From Pseudomonas cichorii (GTDB lineage: Bacteria; Pseudomonadota; Gammaproteobacteria; Pseudomonadales; Pseudomonadaceae), in NCBI RefSeq assembly GCF_015471405.1, contig NZ_BLVZ01000002.1:248001-312000 (forward strand): a stretch of DNA of 64,000 bases, given 5' to 3'. Below the pieces are notes generated by a model. It was not told the DNA's origin and searched no databases. It saw only the letters and a list, made by a program, of their open reading frames with translations. Shown one piece after another: positions 8,461-16,749 of the stretch. Numbering within the stretch: position 1 is the stretch's first letter; each line of letters begins with the position of its first letter. The translations under genes and the position numbers were made by a program.

Positions 8461-8799
8461 GTGGATCTGCTACTCAAGGCCCTTCTGGGCGCAGCTGTTG
8501 TCGTGATCCTGGCTGCACTGGCCAAGACCCGCAATTATTACATTGCAGGCCTGGTGCCGCTGTTCCCGACCTTTGCGCTGATTGCTCACTACATCGTCGG
8601 CAAGGGCCGCTCGCTGGATGACCTGAAAACCACCATTCTGTTCGGCATGTGGTCGATCATTCCCTACTTCGTTTACCTGGCGGCCCTGTACCTGATGGTG
8701 GACCGCTGGCGGCTGGAAGTATCGCTGGCAATGGCCGCACTGGCCTGGCTGGTCGCCGCCAGCGTGCTGGTAACGTTATGGGTGCGGTTTCACGGGTGA
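8461..8799 (+). CDS. glpM: GlpM family inner-membrane protein
   Basis: The 112-residue protein has four predicted transmembrane helices and matches GlpM, described in P. aeruginosa as a membrane protein needed for full alginate production. Its biochemical role is unknown. It begins with GTG (GTGGATCTGC), and GGAAG lies seven bases upstream. It follows aauR by 19 bp, so it could be transcribed from the same promoter; in P. aeruginosa it is linked to glp genes, which are not in this window. Confidence 0.8.
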   Translation: MDLLLKALLGAAVVVILAALAKTRNYYIAGLVPLFPTFALIAHYIVGKGRSLDDLKTTILFGMWSIIPYFVYLAALYLMVDRWRLEVSLAMAALAWLVAASVLVTLWVRFHG

Positions 8800-8815
8800 T
8801 GCCCCGCACAAATCC

Positions 8816-8899
8816 GTAGGACCGAATTCATTCGGGAAGAAACCTGCACACTAACCGCATCTTCATCGTCAGCCATAGCGCTTCCCGGATGAATCCTAC
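8816..8899. repeat. REPIN (two inverted REP elements)
   Basis: GTAGGACCGAATTCATTCGG (8816-8835, continuing GAAG) and its inverted, shortened partner CTTCCCGGATGAATCCTAC (8881-8899) enclose 41 bp. The right element overlaps the last codon and stop of the GntR gene, whose TAG is bases 8898-8896. It lies between convergent glpM and gntR and could act as a terminator for both. Confidence 0.75.
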
Positions 8900-9561
8900 C
8901 GCTTCATGCTGCGCTCGTAGGCTGCCAGAACGGTGCGCTCCGATTGCACCAGATAGGTTTCGAGCATTGCCGTCGCGTCTTCTACACGCCCCTCCTCGAC
9001 GCAGCGCAGGATCGCGGCGTTCATGTCCAGATAAGGCAAGTGCAGGAATTCGGGATCGTCGAGCAGGCCGAAGGCCAGTCGCAGTTCCGCCGATATCTGT
9101 CCGTAGAACACCACCAGCCGCGGGCTGTCGGCCAGTTCGACAATGGCCTTGTGGAAAACCATGTTGGCAGTACCGACTGCCACCCAGTCCTTGACTTCCC
9201 TGGCGCGCATCCCGGCCTCGACCGCTTCACGCATTTTCAATGCTCCGGGGTGCAGCGGAAAACCCTGGGCGATGGCCTTGCATTCGATAAAACGGCGCAC
9301 GCGATAGATGTCGATGATCGACGCCATATCGGGCTCTGCAACGGTCACTCCACGATTGGGTTCGTGCTTGAGCAATCCTTCGCGGGTCAGGACCCTGAAC
9401 GCTTCTCTCAAGGTATTACGGGAAATCTGCAAGCTCTCGGCCAGTGCTGCTTCGGACAGGCGTTGACCGGGCACCAGTTCGCCTTCAACCAGCATTCGGC
9501 GGATTTCCTGGGTAATGGTTTCTCCCAACGTGCGAGGAAGGGAGGGAGAAGCGTCGTTCAT
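8896..9561 (-). CDS. GntR/FadR-family transcriptional regulator of the 5-oxoproline locus
   Basis: The 221-residue protein has an N-terminal winged helix (QEIRRMLVEGELVPGQRLSEAALAESL...SRNTLREAFRVLTREGLL) and a C-terminal FCD ligand-binding domain with the metal-binding acidic and His residues expected of the family (DIYRVRRFIE, FHKAIVELADSP). It is divergent from the NRAMP-pxp operon and is probably its repressor, responding to a carboxylic acid, perhaps 5-oxoproline (inference). A 13-bp perfect palindrome in the intergenic region is a candidate operator. MNDASPSL at 9561 is chosen as start since homologues begin close to the winged helix; in-frame ATGs at 9624 and 9675 are possible. The 3' end runs into a REP element. 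Confidence 0.8.
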   Translation of the reverse strand: MNDASPSLPRTLGETITQEIRRMLVEGELVPGQRLSEAALAESLQISRNTLREAFRVLTREGLLKHEPNRGVTVAEPDMASIIDIYRVRRFIECKAIAQGFPLHPGALKMREAVEAGMRAREVKDWVAVGTANMVFHKAIVELADSPRLVVFYGQISAELRLAFGLLDDPEFLHLPYLDMNAAILRCVEEGRVEDATAMLETYLVQSERTVLAAYERSMKR

Positions 9562-9707
9562 GAGAAATCCAGAATGAGAAAAACCGGCAGATGTTCCCTG
9601 AGAGCTTAGTGCGTGGCAAGGCATAAGCGTGTCGCGTGCTTCATTAAGTAGCGTGCTTGAGTGAAAGGGTAACAATATGGTGCAAATCGCTCACTCAAGA
9701 AGATATG

Positions 9708-9720
9708 ATTGTTCAACAAT
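9708..9720. promoter_or_regulatory. Candidate GntR operator
   Basis: ATTGTTCAACAAT is a perfect 13-bp palindrome lying between the divergent GntR gene and the NRAMP-pxp operon, 43 bp before the sigma-54 promoter. FadR-type GntR proteins usually bind short palindromes of this size. A further AACAATAT lies at 9671-9678. Confidence 0.45.
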
Positions 9721-9762
9721 ATATCCTTGATATACCTACATCGCAGAGCTATTGAATGAAGC

Positions 9763-9779
9763 TTGGCACGCTCATTGCT
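9763..9779 (+). promoter_or_regulatory. Sigma-54 promoter of the NRAMP-pxp operon
   Basis: TTGGCACGCTCATTGCT matches TGGCAC-N5-TTGC perfectly in both boxes and spacing. It is 35 bp before the chosen GTG start of the transporter gene. The required enhancer-binding protein is not encoded alongside; NtrC is a reasonable candidate given the nitrogen-scavenging role. Confidence 0.7.
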
Positions 9780-9813
9780 CAAGCAAGGTACCACTCACTG
9801 TAGGAATCATGCC

Positions 9814-11046
9814 GTGACACAGACCACCAAAGAGTTTACAAAAGCGCGGCGCGCATCTTTGATCGCCGCCATTTTCATGATGGCCACGTCAGCTATCGGG
9901 CCAGGCTTCCTGACCCAGACGGCTACGTTCACCGCAACTCTGGGCGCTGCGTTTGCCTTCGGCATCCTGGCCTCGATCCTGATCGACTTTGTCGTTCAGT
10001 TGAATGTCTGGCGAATCGTGACACTGACCAAAATGCGCGCAGCCGATCTGGCCAACGCGGCCATTCCAGGGAGCGGGTATCTGCTGTCGGTACTGGTGAT
10101 ATGCGGCGGTCTGGTGTTCATGCTGGGTAACATTGCCGGTGCGGGCCTTGGGTTGAACGCCTTGACGGGCCTTGATCCCAAGTGGGGAGGCTTGTTGAGC
10201 GCGCTGCTCGCCATCGGGATCTTCTCGTCCCATCGGGCGGGCGTCGCCATGGACCGCATCATGATCGTGCTGGGGCTACTGAAAGTGGGCCTGATCCTTT
10301 TCGCCGCCTTTGCGACCCATCCGCCGCTGGGTGAAGCCCTGCGTCAAACGGTATTGCCCGATCTGATCGACTTCGCCTCCATCACGACCATCGTCGGCGG
10401 CACAGTCGGGGGTTACATCACTTATGCCGGTGCTCACCGTCTGCTCGATCGCGGCACTGTGGGTGTGGAAAATATCGAAGCGGTATCCAAGGCTGCACTG
10501 ACTGGCATTCTGGTCACCGGTGTTGCCCGTTACATCCTGTTTCTGGCTATCCTCGGCGTCGTCGCCAGCGGTGTCGTGATCGACGTGTCGGGCAAAGGCG
10601 CAAACCCTGCTGCCCAGGCATTCCATGCTGCTGCAGGCGATATCGGCATGATGATGTTCGGTCTGGTGTTGTGGGCCGCGGGTATCAGCAGTGTGATTGG
10701 TGCGTCTTATACGACAATGTCCTTCACCACCGTGTTCTCGAAACGAATCACCGAGCGTGTGCGCAACCTGGCCACCGTCGGTTTCATTGTCATAACGCTG
10801 TCGGTGTATATGGTGTTGGGCAAACCACCAGCAGCCTTGCTGATATTCGCGGGTGGTTTCAACGGCCTGATTCTGCCGCTGGGCCTGAGCATTTTCATGT
10901 ACGTGGGCTGGCGCCGTTCCGACCTGATGGACGGCTATCACTACCCTCGCTGGTTGCTGGTGCTTGGCGTGCTGACCTGTCTGCTGTCCTGGTTCATGGC
11001 CTACAAGTCGGCAGGTGCCATCTTTGCGTTCATCGGCGCGGCCTGA
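9814..11046 (+). CDS. NRAMP-related transporter of the pxp locus
   Basis: The 410-residue protein has about eleven transmembrane helices and the NRAMP fold pattern, like B. subtilis YcsG, encoded beside ycsF/kipIA. True Mn/Fe NRAMPs have DPGN in helix 1 and MPH in helix 6. Here helix 1 reads GPGF (residues 29-32) and helix 6 (GGTVGGYITYAGAHRLLD) has no MPH, so both metal-ligand motifs are gone. It probably carries an organic substrate, perhaps 5-oxoproline, and not a metal (inference). The GTG at 9814 is preferred because AGGAA lies seven bases upstream; the in-frame ATG at 9763 is inside the sigma-54 promoter. It is first in an operon with pxpA, pxpBC and a biotin carboxylase. Confidence 0.82.
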   Translation: MTQTTKEFTKARRASLIAAIFMMATSAIGPGFLTQTATFTATLGAAFAFGILASILIDFVVQLNVWRIVTLTKMRAADLANAAIPGSGYLLSVLVICGGLVFMLGNIAGAGLGLNALTGLDPKWGGLLSALLAIGIFSSHRAGVAMDRIMIVLGLLKVGLILFAAFATHPPLGEALRQTVLPDLIDFASITTIVGGTVGGYITYAGAHRLLDRGTVGVENIEAVSKAALTGILVTGVARYILFLAILGVVASGVVIDVSGKGANPAAQAFHAAAGDIGMMMFGLVLWAAGISSVIGASYTTMSFTTVFSKRITERVRNLATVGFIVITLSVYMVLGKPPAALLIFAGGFNGLILPLGLSIFMYVGWRRSDLMDGYHYPRWLLVLGVLTCLLSWFMAYKSAGAIFAFIGAA

Positions 11047-11066
11047 TTTCAAAGGAGATAATTTAG

Positions 11067-11825
11067 ATGCGTGCAATTGACCTGAACAGCGACCTGGGCG
11101 AAAGCTTCGGCGCATGGAGCATGGGTGACGATGAGGCGGTTCTCGAAATCGTCAGCAGCGCCAACGTCGCCTGCGGCTTTCACGCCGGTGACCCGGCCGG
11201 GATTCTGCGGACCCTGGAGGCTGCCGCCGCTCGTGGCGTTGCCATCGGAGCCCATGTGTCCTACCCGGACCTGGTGGGCTTCGGGCGGCGCAACATGGAC
11301 GTCCCCTCCGACCAGTTGACTGCCGATGTGATCTATCAGATCGGCGCGCTGCAAGGCCTGGCCCGCAGCGTCGGCACTCGGGTGAGTTACGTCAAACCCC
11401 ATGGCGCGCTGTACAACACCATTGCCGGCAATCAGCGTCAGGCGACGGCGGTCATCCAGGCATTGCTGCGCATCGATCCCCAGTTGAAGCTGGTGTGCCT
11501 GGCCAACTCGCCACTGATCGGCTGGGCCACGGAGGCCGGCTTGTCCTGCGTGGCCGAGGCCTTCGCCGACCGTGCCTATACCGCCGAGGGCACGCTGGTG
11601 TCACGCTCGAAGCCGGGTGCCGTGCTGCACGATCCCGAACTGATCGCCCAGCGCATGTTGCGTCTGGTACGCGATGGCGTCATCGAGGCCGAGAACGGCA
11701 GCCTGATCAATCTGCAGGCAGATTCGATCTGTGTACACGGCGACAACCAGGACGCGGTCGCCATCGCCCGCAACCTGAAAAACAGCCTGCTTGAAGCAGG
11801 CGTCACCATCCGCACATTTACCTGA
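11067..11825 (+). CDS. pxpA: 5-oxoprolinase subunit A (LamB/YcsF family)
   Basis: The 252-residue protein matches Pxp[15 protein letters not shown] at the N-terminus, [24 protein letters not shown] and [12 protein letters not shown]. With PxpB and PxpC it hydrolyses 5-oxoproline to glutamate at the cost of ATP in the cytoplasm, recovering a damaged form of glutamine or glutamate. An AAAGGAGA Shine-Dalgarno precedes the ATG. It lies 20 bp after the transporter gene and 8 bp before the pxpB-pxpC fusion, clearly in one operon. Confidence 0.92.
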   Translation: MRAIDLNSDLGESFGAWSMGDDEAVLEIVSSANVACGFHAGDPAGILRTLEAAAARGVAIGAHVSYPDLVGFGRRNMDVPSDQLTADVIYQIGALQGLARSVGTRVSYVKPHGALYNTIAGNQRQATAVIQALLRIDPQLKLVCLANSPLIGWATEAGLSCVAEAFADRAYTAEGTLVSRSKPGAVLHDPELIAQRMLRLVRDGVIEAENGSLINLQADSICVHGDNQDAVAIARNLKNSLLEAGVTIRTFT

Positions 11826-11833
11826 GGTGGATC

Positions 11834-13438
11834 ATGCGTTTCTATCCGGTCAGCCTGGACGCGCTCCTGGTTGAATTGGCGAATCTGGACGAGACACTTG
11901 CCCTGTTCGACTCGCTACAGCAGGAGCCTATCGTCGGCGTGCAGGAAATCATTCCTGCCGCACGTACGGTGCTCGTACACTTTCGGCCCGGCGCCATCAG
12001 CCGTGAGACGCTGGCTGCGCGAATCGCTTCGCGCAACGTCCACGGCTCGGTTCGCGAAGCTGGCAAACTGGTCGAAATCGCCGTGCATTACAACGGCGAA
12101 GACCTGGCCGATGTCGCCCGTGAACTGGATATCAGTGTCGAGGAAGTGATCCGGCGCCATACCGGCAGCGATTACAACGTAGCCTTCTGCGGCTTTGCTC
12201 CGGGCTTTGCCTACCTCAGCGGCGGTGCCGAATTCGTGGTGCCGCGTCGCAGTACGCCGCGCACCCGTATTCCAGCAGGTGCCGTGGCTCTGGCTGGCGG
12301 CTTCAGCGGGATCTATCCACAGGCCAGCCCTGGCGGCTGGCAGATCATCGGCGTGACCGAGTCGAAAATGTGGGATCTGGAACGTGATGAACCGGCATTG
12401 CTGCAACCGGGTTATCGCGTGCGTTTTCGCGATGCCGGTCCCCTGCCCGTCCAGAATGTTTCGGTGTCTGTGCCGAGCCGTCCGGCAGCGTCTCCCGTCA
12501 CCGGGAGCGCTCTGGAAATCGTTTCGCCCGGCCTGCAAACCCTGTTTCAGGATCTCGGCCGTCCTGGCCGCGCCGGGCAAGGCGTGTCGGCCTCGGGCGC
12601 CATGGACCGGGGATCGTTGCGCGCCGCCAACCGTGCAGTGGGTAACGATCCGGCAAGCGCCTGCCTGGAAATCCTCATGGGCGGCCTGAGCTTTATCAGT
12701 CATGGTCCGTCCGTGGTCGCCATTACAGGAGCCACCGCCGCGATAGAAGTGCGTACCGCTGAAGGCCAGTTGCTGCGCCCGGCGCTCTACACGCCTTTCG
12801 CCTTGCAGGACGGTGATCGGGTCAGCATCGACGCACCCACTGCCGGGCTGCGCAACTATCTGGCGATTCGTGGCGGCTTCACCCGTGAGCCGGTGCTGGG
12901 CAGCCTGTCCACCGACACCCTGGCTCAGGTCGGTCCTGCGCCGCTGGCGACCGGTGACCGTCTTGGCTTCCAGCAGAAAGTGGGCGGGGCTGCGGTATCG
13001 GTGACCGAGCAACAGGCATTCGACATGCCTCGCGCCGATCAGATCATCACCCTGGATGTGGTCATGGGGCCGCGCAGTGACTGGTTCACGCCAGAAGCTC
13101 AGGCCTTGCTGGCTGAACAGACCTGGCAGGTGACGCCGCAGTCGAACCGTATCGGCATTCGCCTGGCGGGCGATCAGGCACTGGAACGTGTCATCGAAGG
13201 TGAGTTGCCCAGCGAAGGCACCACCGTCGGCGCCATTCAGGTACCGCCCAGTGGCCAGCCGGTGCTGTTCCTGGCCGATCACCCGCTGACCGGTGGCTAC
13301 CCGGTTATCGGCGTGGTTGCGCCTTATCACCTGGACCTGGCCGGTCAGATTCCGGTCAATTCCCGTATCCGCTTCAAACCGCTGGGCGCCTTTGAGCCCG
13401 TGCGTCCTGCCCTTTCAGACGAGACAAACAAGCAATGA
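11834..13438 (+). CDS. 5-oxoprolinase subunits B and C fused (KipI-KipA)
   Basis: The 534-residue protein joins two subunits that are separate in E. coli and B. subtilis. Residues 1-210 are the PxpB/KipI (carboxyltransferase C/D) part with [11 protein letters not shown] and [17 protein letters not shown]. Residues 228-525 are the PxpC/KipA (carboxyltransferase A/B) part with [20 protein letters not shown] and [21 protein letters not shown]. Both are homologous to the urea-carboxylase carboxyltransferase domain. It works with PxpA in ATP-dependent opening of 5-oxoproline. Its stop overlaps the start of the following biotin carboxylase gene by four bases (ATGA), tying the fusion tightly to a biotin enzyme. 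Confidence 0.9.
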   Translation: MRFYPVSLDALLVELANLDETLALFDSLQQEPIVGVQEIIPAARTVLVHFRPGAISRETLAARIASRNVHGSVREAGKLVEIAVHYNGEDLADVARELDISVEEVIRRHTGSDYNVAFCGFAPGFAYLSGGAEFVVPRRSTPRTRIPAGAVALAGGFSGIYPQASPGGWQIIGVTESKMWDLERDEPALLQPGYRVRFRDAGPLPVQNVSVSVPSRPAASPVTGSALEIVSPGLQTLFQDLGRPGRAGQGVSASGAMDRGSLRAANRAVGNDPASACLEILMGGLSFISHGPSVVAITGATAAIEVRTAEGQLLRPALYTPFALQDGDRVSIDAPTAGLRNYLAIRGGFTREPVLGSLSTDTLAQVGPAPLATGDRLGFQQKVGGAAVSVTEQQAFDMPRADQIITLDVVMGPRSDWFTPEAQALLAEQTWQVTPQSNRIGIRLAGDQALERVIEGELPSEGTTVGAIQVPPSGQPVLFLADHPLTGGYPVIGVVAPYHLDLAGQIPVNSRIRFKPLGAFEPVRPALSDETNKQ

Positions 13439-15174
13439 AAAAGGTTCTGATTGCCAACCGTGGTGAGATTGCCGTCCGTATCGCCCGTGCCTGCCGCGAC
13501 TATGGCATTGCTTCGGTGGCGGTGTATGCCGATGCCGATATCGATGCGTTGCATGTGCGCCAGGCCGACGAAGCCTATGCGTTGAACGGCGAGCGGCCTG
13601 CCGATAGCTACCTGAACATCGAGAAACTGCTGGCGGTCGCGGCTCGCGCCGGTGCCGACGCCGTTCACCCCGGTTATGGCTTTCTTTCGGAACGTGCCGA
13701 CTTCGCCCGTGCAGTGATCGATGCAGGCCTGACCTGGATCGGCCCGGACCCGAGCACCATCGATGCCCTGGGCGACAAGGTCCAGGCTCGAAAAATCGCC
13801 CTGAAGGTCGGCGCACCACTGGTAGCCGGTACCGAAGACCCGGTGAACGACGCCAGCGAAGTGGTCGCCTTTGCCGAGCAACATGGTTTGCCGATTGCCA
13901 TCAAGGCCGCGTTCGGCGGTGGCGGTCGTGGCCTGAAAGTGGCCTGGAAGCTTGAAGAAGTCAGTGAGCTGTACGAGTCGGCAGTACGTGAAGCCGTCAC
14001 GGCATTCGGTCGTGGCGAATGCTTTGTCGAGCGCTTCCTGGATCGCCCTCGGCATATCGAGGCGCAGATCATTGCTGATCGCCATGGCCGGGTCGTGGTG
14101 GCAGGGACTCGCGACTGCTCGCTGCAACGGCGCAATCAGAAACTGATCGAAGAAGCGCCGGCACCTTATCTCGACGATGCCTTGCGCCAGCGTATTCACG
14201 ATTCGGCACGGGACATCTGCGCCGAGGCCGGTTATGTCGGCGCAGGCACGGTGGAGTTCCTGCTCAGCGCGGATGGCACCTTGTCGTTCCTTGAGGTCAA
14301 CACCCGCTTGCAGGTGGAGCATCCGGTTACCGAAGAAACCAGCGGTATCGATCTGGTCATCGAGCAGTTACGGGTTGCCGAAGGCCTGCCGCTGTCGTTC
14401 GAGGGCACGCCGACGCCTCGCGGTCACAGCTTTGAATTCCGCATCAACGCCGAAGACGCTGGCAATGGTTTCCTGCCGACGCCTGGCCTCATCGAGCGGT
14501 TCCAGACGCCGTCCGGTCCGGGTGTGAGGCTGGACACCGGCGTGATCGAAGGCTCGCGAGTGTCGCCGAACTTCGACTCGATGATCGCCAAGCTGATCGT
14601 CACAGGTGCCACCCGTGAGCAGGCCATTCGCCGTGCCCGCCGTGCCCTGGCCGAGTTCAACGTGGACGGTGTGGCGACGGTGCTGCCGTTCCATCGTGCA
14701 GTGATGGACCATGACGACTTCACCGCCACCGATACTTTCGCTGTGCATACCCGCTGGATCGAGACTGATTTCGCCGAAAAAGTGACCATCGCTCCGCGCA
14801 GTGCCGCACCGGCCGACTCTGGCGTGCTGCGCACCTTCGTCGAGATCGACGGCAAGCGTCACGAACTGGGCCTGCCAGCAGCACTTCTGCGTAGCGTCAG
14901 CCTGAACGCGGCAGCACCCGGCACAGAAAGTGTCGCGGCTGCCGAAGCACAGGACCCACAAGCGGTCGTTACTCCGGTCGCAGGCAATCTGCATACCTGG
15001 GTCGTCGCCGATGGCGAATCCGTACAGGCCGGGCAAGTTATCGCGGTGATGGAAGCGATGAAGATGGAAACTTCGATTCTGGCGCCGTGTGCCGGTCAAT
15101 TGCAGATCACCCAACAGCCCGGTAGTTACTTTGAAGCCAAGTCCAGAATTGGCCGTATAGAAACAACACTCTGA
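13435..15174 (+). CDS. Biotin carboxylase with C-terminal biotin carrier domain
   Basis: The 579-residue protein has the three-part biotin carboxylase: N-terminal [23 protein letters not shown]-grasp with the glycine loop [28 protein letters not shown], and the catalytic segment [14 protein letters not shown]. After a linker, residues about 510-578 form a BCCP domain with biotinyl-lysine Lys543 in EAMKMET. It would charge its own biotin with CO2 using ATP and bicarbonate. It resembles acetyl/propionyl-CoA carboxylase alpha subunits, but no acyl-CoA carboxyltransferase gene is nearby, whereas the overlapping upstream gene encodes urea-carboxylase-like carboxyltransferase domains. Partnership with PxpBC is inferred from this arrangement. 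Confidence 0.88.
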   Translation: MKKVLIANRGEIAVRIARACRDYGIASVAVYADADIDALHVRQADEAYALNGERPADSYLNIEKLLAVAARAGADAVHPGYGFLSERADFARAVIDAGLTWIGPDPSTIDALGDKVQARKIALKVGAPLVAGTEDPVNDASEVVAFAEQHGLPIAIKAAFGGGGRGLKVAWKLEEVSELYESAVREAVTAFGRGECFVERFLDRPRHIEAQIIADRHGRVVVAGTRDCSLQRRNQKLIEEAPAPYLDDALRQRIHDSARDICAEAGYVGAGTVEFLLSADGTLSFLEVNTRLQVEHPVTEETSGIDLVIEQLRVAEGLPLSFEGTPTPRGHSFEFRINAEDAGNGFLPTPGLIERFQTPSGPGVRLDTGVIEGSRVSPNFDSMIAKLIVTGATREQAIRRARRALAEFNVDGVATVLPFHRAVMDHDDFTATDTFAVHTRWIETDFAEKVTIAPRSAAPADSGVLRTFVEIDGKRHELGLPAALLRSVSLNAAAPGTESVAAAEAQDPQAVVTPVAGNLHTWVVADGESVQAGQVIAVMEAMKMETSILAPCAGQLQITQQPGSYFEAKSRIGRIETTL

Positions 15175-15205
15175 TTCAATAGTTTTTCTGCTGGCAAGTT
15201 ACGCA

Positions 15206-15227
15206 CAACCGGGTATTCCCCCGGTTG
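15206..15227 (+). terminator. Weak hairpin after the pxp operon
   Basis: CAACCGGG / CCCGGTTG, an 8-bp perfect stem with a 6-nt loop, 31 bp after the biotin carboxylase gene. No T run follows, so it may be an attenuator between the pxp genes and the porin gene instead of a full terminator. Confidence 0.4.
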
Positions 15228-15325
15228 CTGCGTGCTGCCCACAGGAAATGTTCCAGGCAACGTTGCACTCCTTATAAAAACAAACCGTACCGATTGAATC
15301 TGCCATTACTCGGAGCATAACGAAA

Positions 15326-16567
15326 ATGTCGATCAATAAGACTTTTGCACTCGTCAGTACTTGCGCGCTGGTTATTCCAATGAGCGCTTCGGCAGACTTT
15401 ATTGCCGATAGCAAGGCCAGTGTCGATCTGCGCAACTTCTACTTCAACCGTGACTTTCGCAACGGCCCACCCACTGCCCGGCGCGACTCGGCACAGGAAT
15501 GGGCGCAGGGCGCAATGCTCAGGTTCGAGTCGGGTTATACCGCCGGAACAGTGGGTCTGGGGATCGATGCCCTCGGCATGGCAGGCTTCAAGCTGGACGG
15601 CGGCGATGGCTCCGGTGGCACGGGTTTGCTGCCAGCCGACCTCAGTTCAAGAAACGGCCGCGGCTCACAGAGCGAATACTCCAAACTGGAACTGACAGCC
15701 AAGGCGAAGGTGTCCGAGACCGTGCTCAAGGTCGGCTCTCTTGCCTTCCGCAGCCCGGTGGTGTCGAGCAATGACACCCGCCTGCTGCCATCGACCTTCG
15801 AGGGCGCGATGCTGACCTCAAAGGATATCGACAAGCTGGTCTTGCAAGGCGGCCAGCTGGAGCAGATCAAGTTCAACAGCTCCTCCAACTATCAGGATTT
15901 CACCGGTAACCGCATCGGTGGCGTCAGTGATGAATTCAACTTCGCCGGCGGCACCTACAACTTCAGCAAGACCCTCAGCACCAGCCTGTATTACGGCAAT
16001 CTGGAAAACGTCTACCGGCAGTTCTTTGGTGGCGTGGTCTACGAGATTCCACTGGCTGCACAGCAGTCGCTGAAGTTTGACCTGCGCTACTCGAAAAGCA
16101 CCGAGGACGGTAACTTCCGCAACCTCGACAACCGCGCCGCGAACGGCATGGTCTCCTACACCCTGGGCTCCAACGTGTTCAGTGCCGCTTACCAGCGCAT
16201 GAGCGGCGATGATCCGTTTCCATACATCGCCAATACCGACCCTTACCTGGTCAACTTCGTACAGATCAACGACTTCGCCAACATCGAAGAACGTTCGTGG
16301 CAGTTGCGCTATGACTACAACTTCGCCGCATTGGGTATTCCCGGCCTGACCTTCATGAGCCGGTATGTCAGCGGTGACAATGTCCGTGTATCGGGCAATA
16401 ACACGGGTAAAGAGTGGGAACGCAATACCGATATCGGTTATGTCATCCAGAGCGGCACATTGAAGAATGTCGGTATCAAACTCAGGAATGCCACAGTGCG
16501 CTCGAACTTTGGCAATGACCTGGATGAAACCCGACTGATTCTGAGTTACACAGTGGCCCTGTGGTAA
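15326..16567 (+). CDS. OprD family outer-membrane porin
   Basis: The 413-residue protein has a signal peptide (about 1-23, ending SASA-DFIAD) and the OprD family start DFIADSKASVDLRNFYFNRDF. The body is an 18-strand-type barrel with alternating aromatic strands, and it ends LSYTVALW. Family members are specific channels for basic amino acids or small carboxylates. Being just downstream of the 5-oxoproline genes, it may admit 5-oxoproline or a related acid; this is inferred from position only. No good Shine-Dalgarno is seen except CGGAGCA about 11 bases before the ATG. Confidence 0.88.
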   Translation: MSINKTFALVSTCALVIPMSASADFIADSKASVDLRNFYFNRDFRNGPPTARRDSAQEWAQGAMLRFESGYTAGTVGLGIDALGMAGFKLDGGDGSGGTGLLPADLSSRNGRGSQSEYSKLELTAKAKVSETVLKVGSLAFRSPVVSSNDTRLLPSTFEGAMLTSKDIDKLVLQGGQLEQIKFNSSSNYQDFTGNRIGGVSDEFNFAGGTYNFSKTLSTSLYYGNLENVYRQFFGGVVYEIPLAAQQSLKFDLRYSKSTEDGNFRNLDNRAANGMVSYTLGSNVFSAAYQRMSGDDPFPYIANTDPYLVNFVQINDFANIEERSWQLRYDYNFAALGIPGLTFMSRYVSGDNVRVSGNNTGKEWERNTDIGYVIQSGTLKNVGIKLRNATVRSNFGNDLDETRLILSYTVALW

Positions 16568-16749
16568 ACCCGACACGCTTCAAAGGCTTTCAAATATAGA
16601 ACCACGTTACTTACCGGCAAACTTCACATGTAGGCCTCTACACGTGCGGCCCCGTTCGCCCGGAATTTATCGATAGCAGGGATGCTTTAAACATTAATCA
16701 AAAACCAACGGACTGTTGTGCAACCGATCCAGTACGCAGAGAAACAGTG

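Noticed and set aside
9679..9684. GGTGCA half-site, considered as an NtrC site for the pxp operon
   Set aside because: The opposite half TGCACC is absent at the needed spacing.
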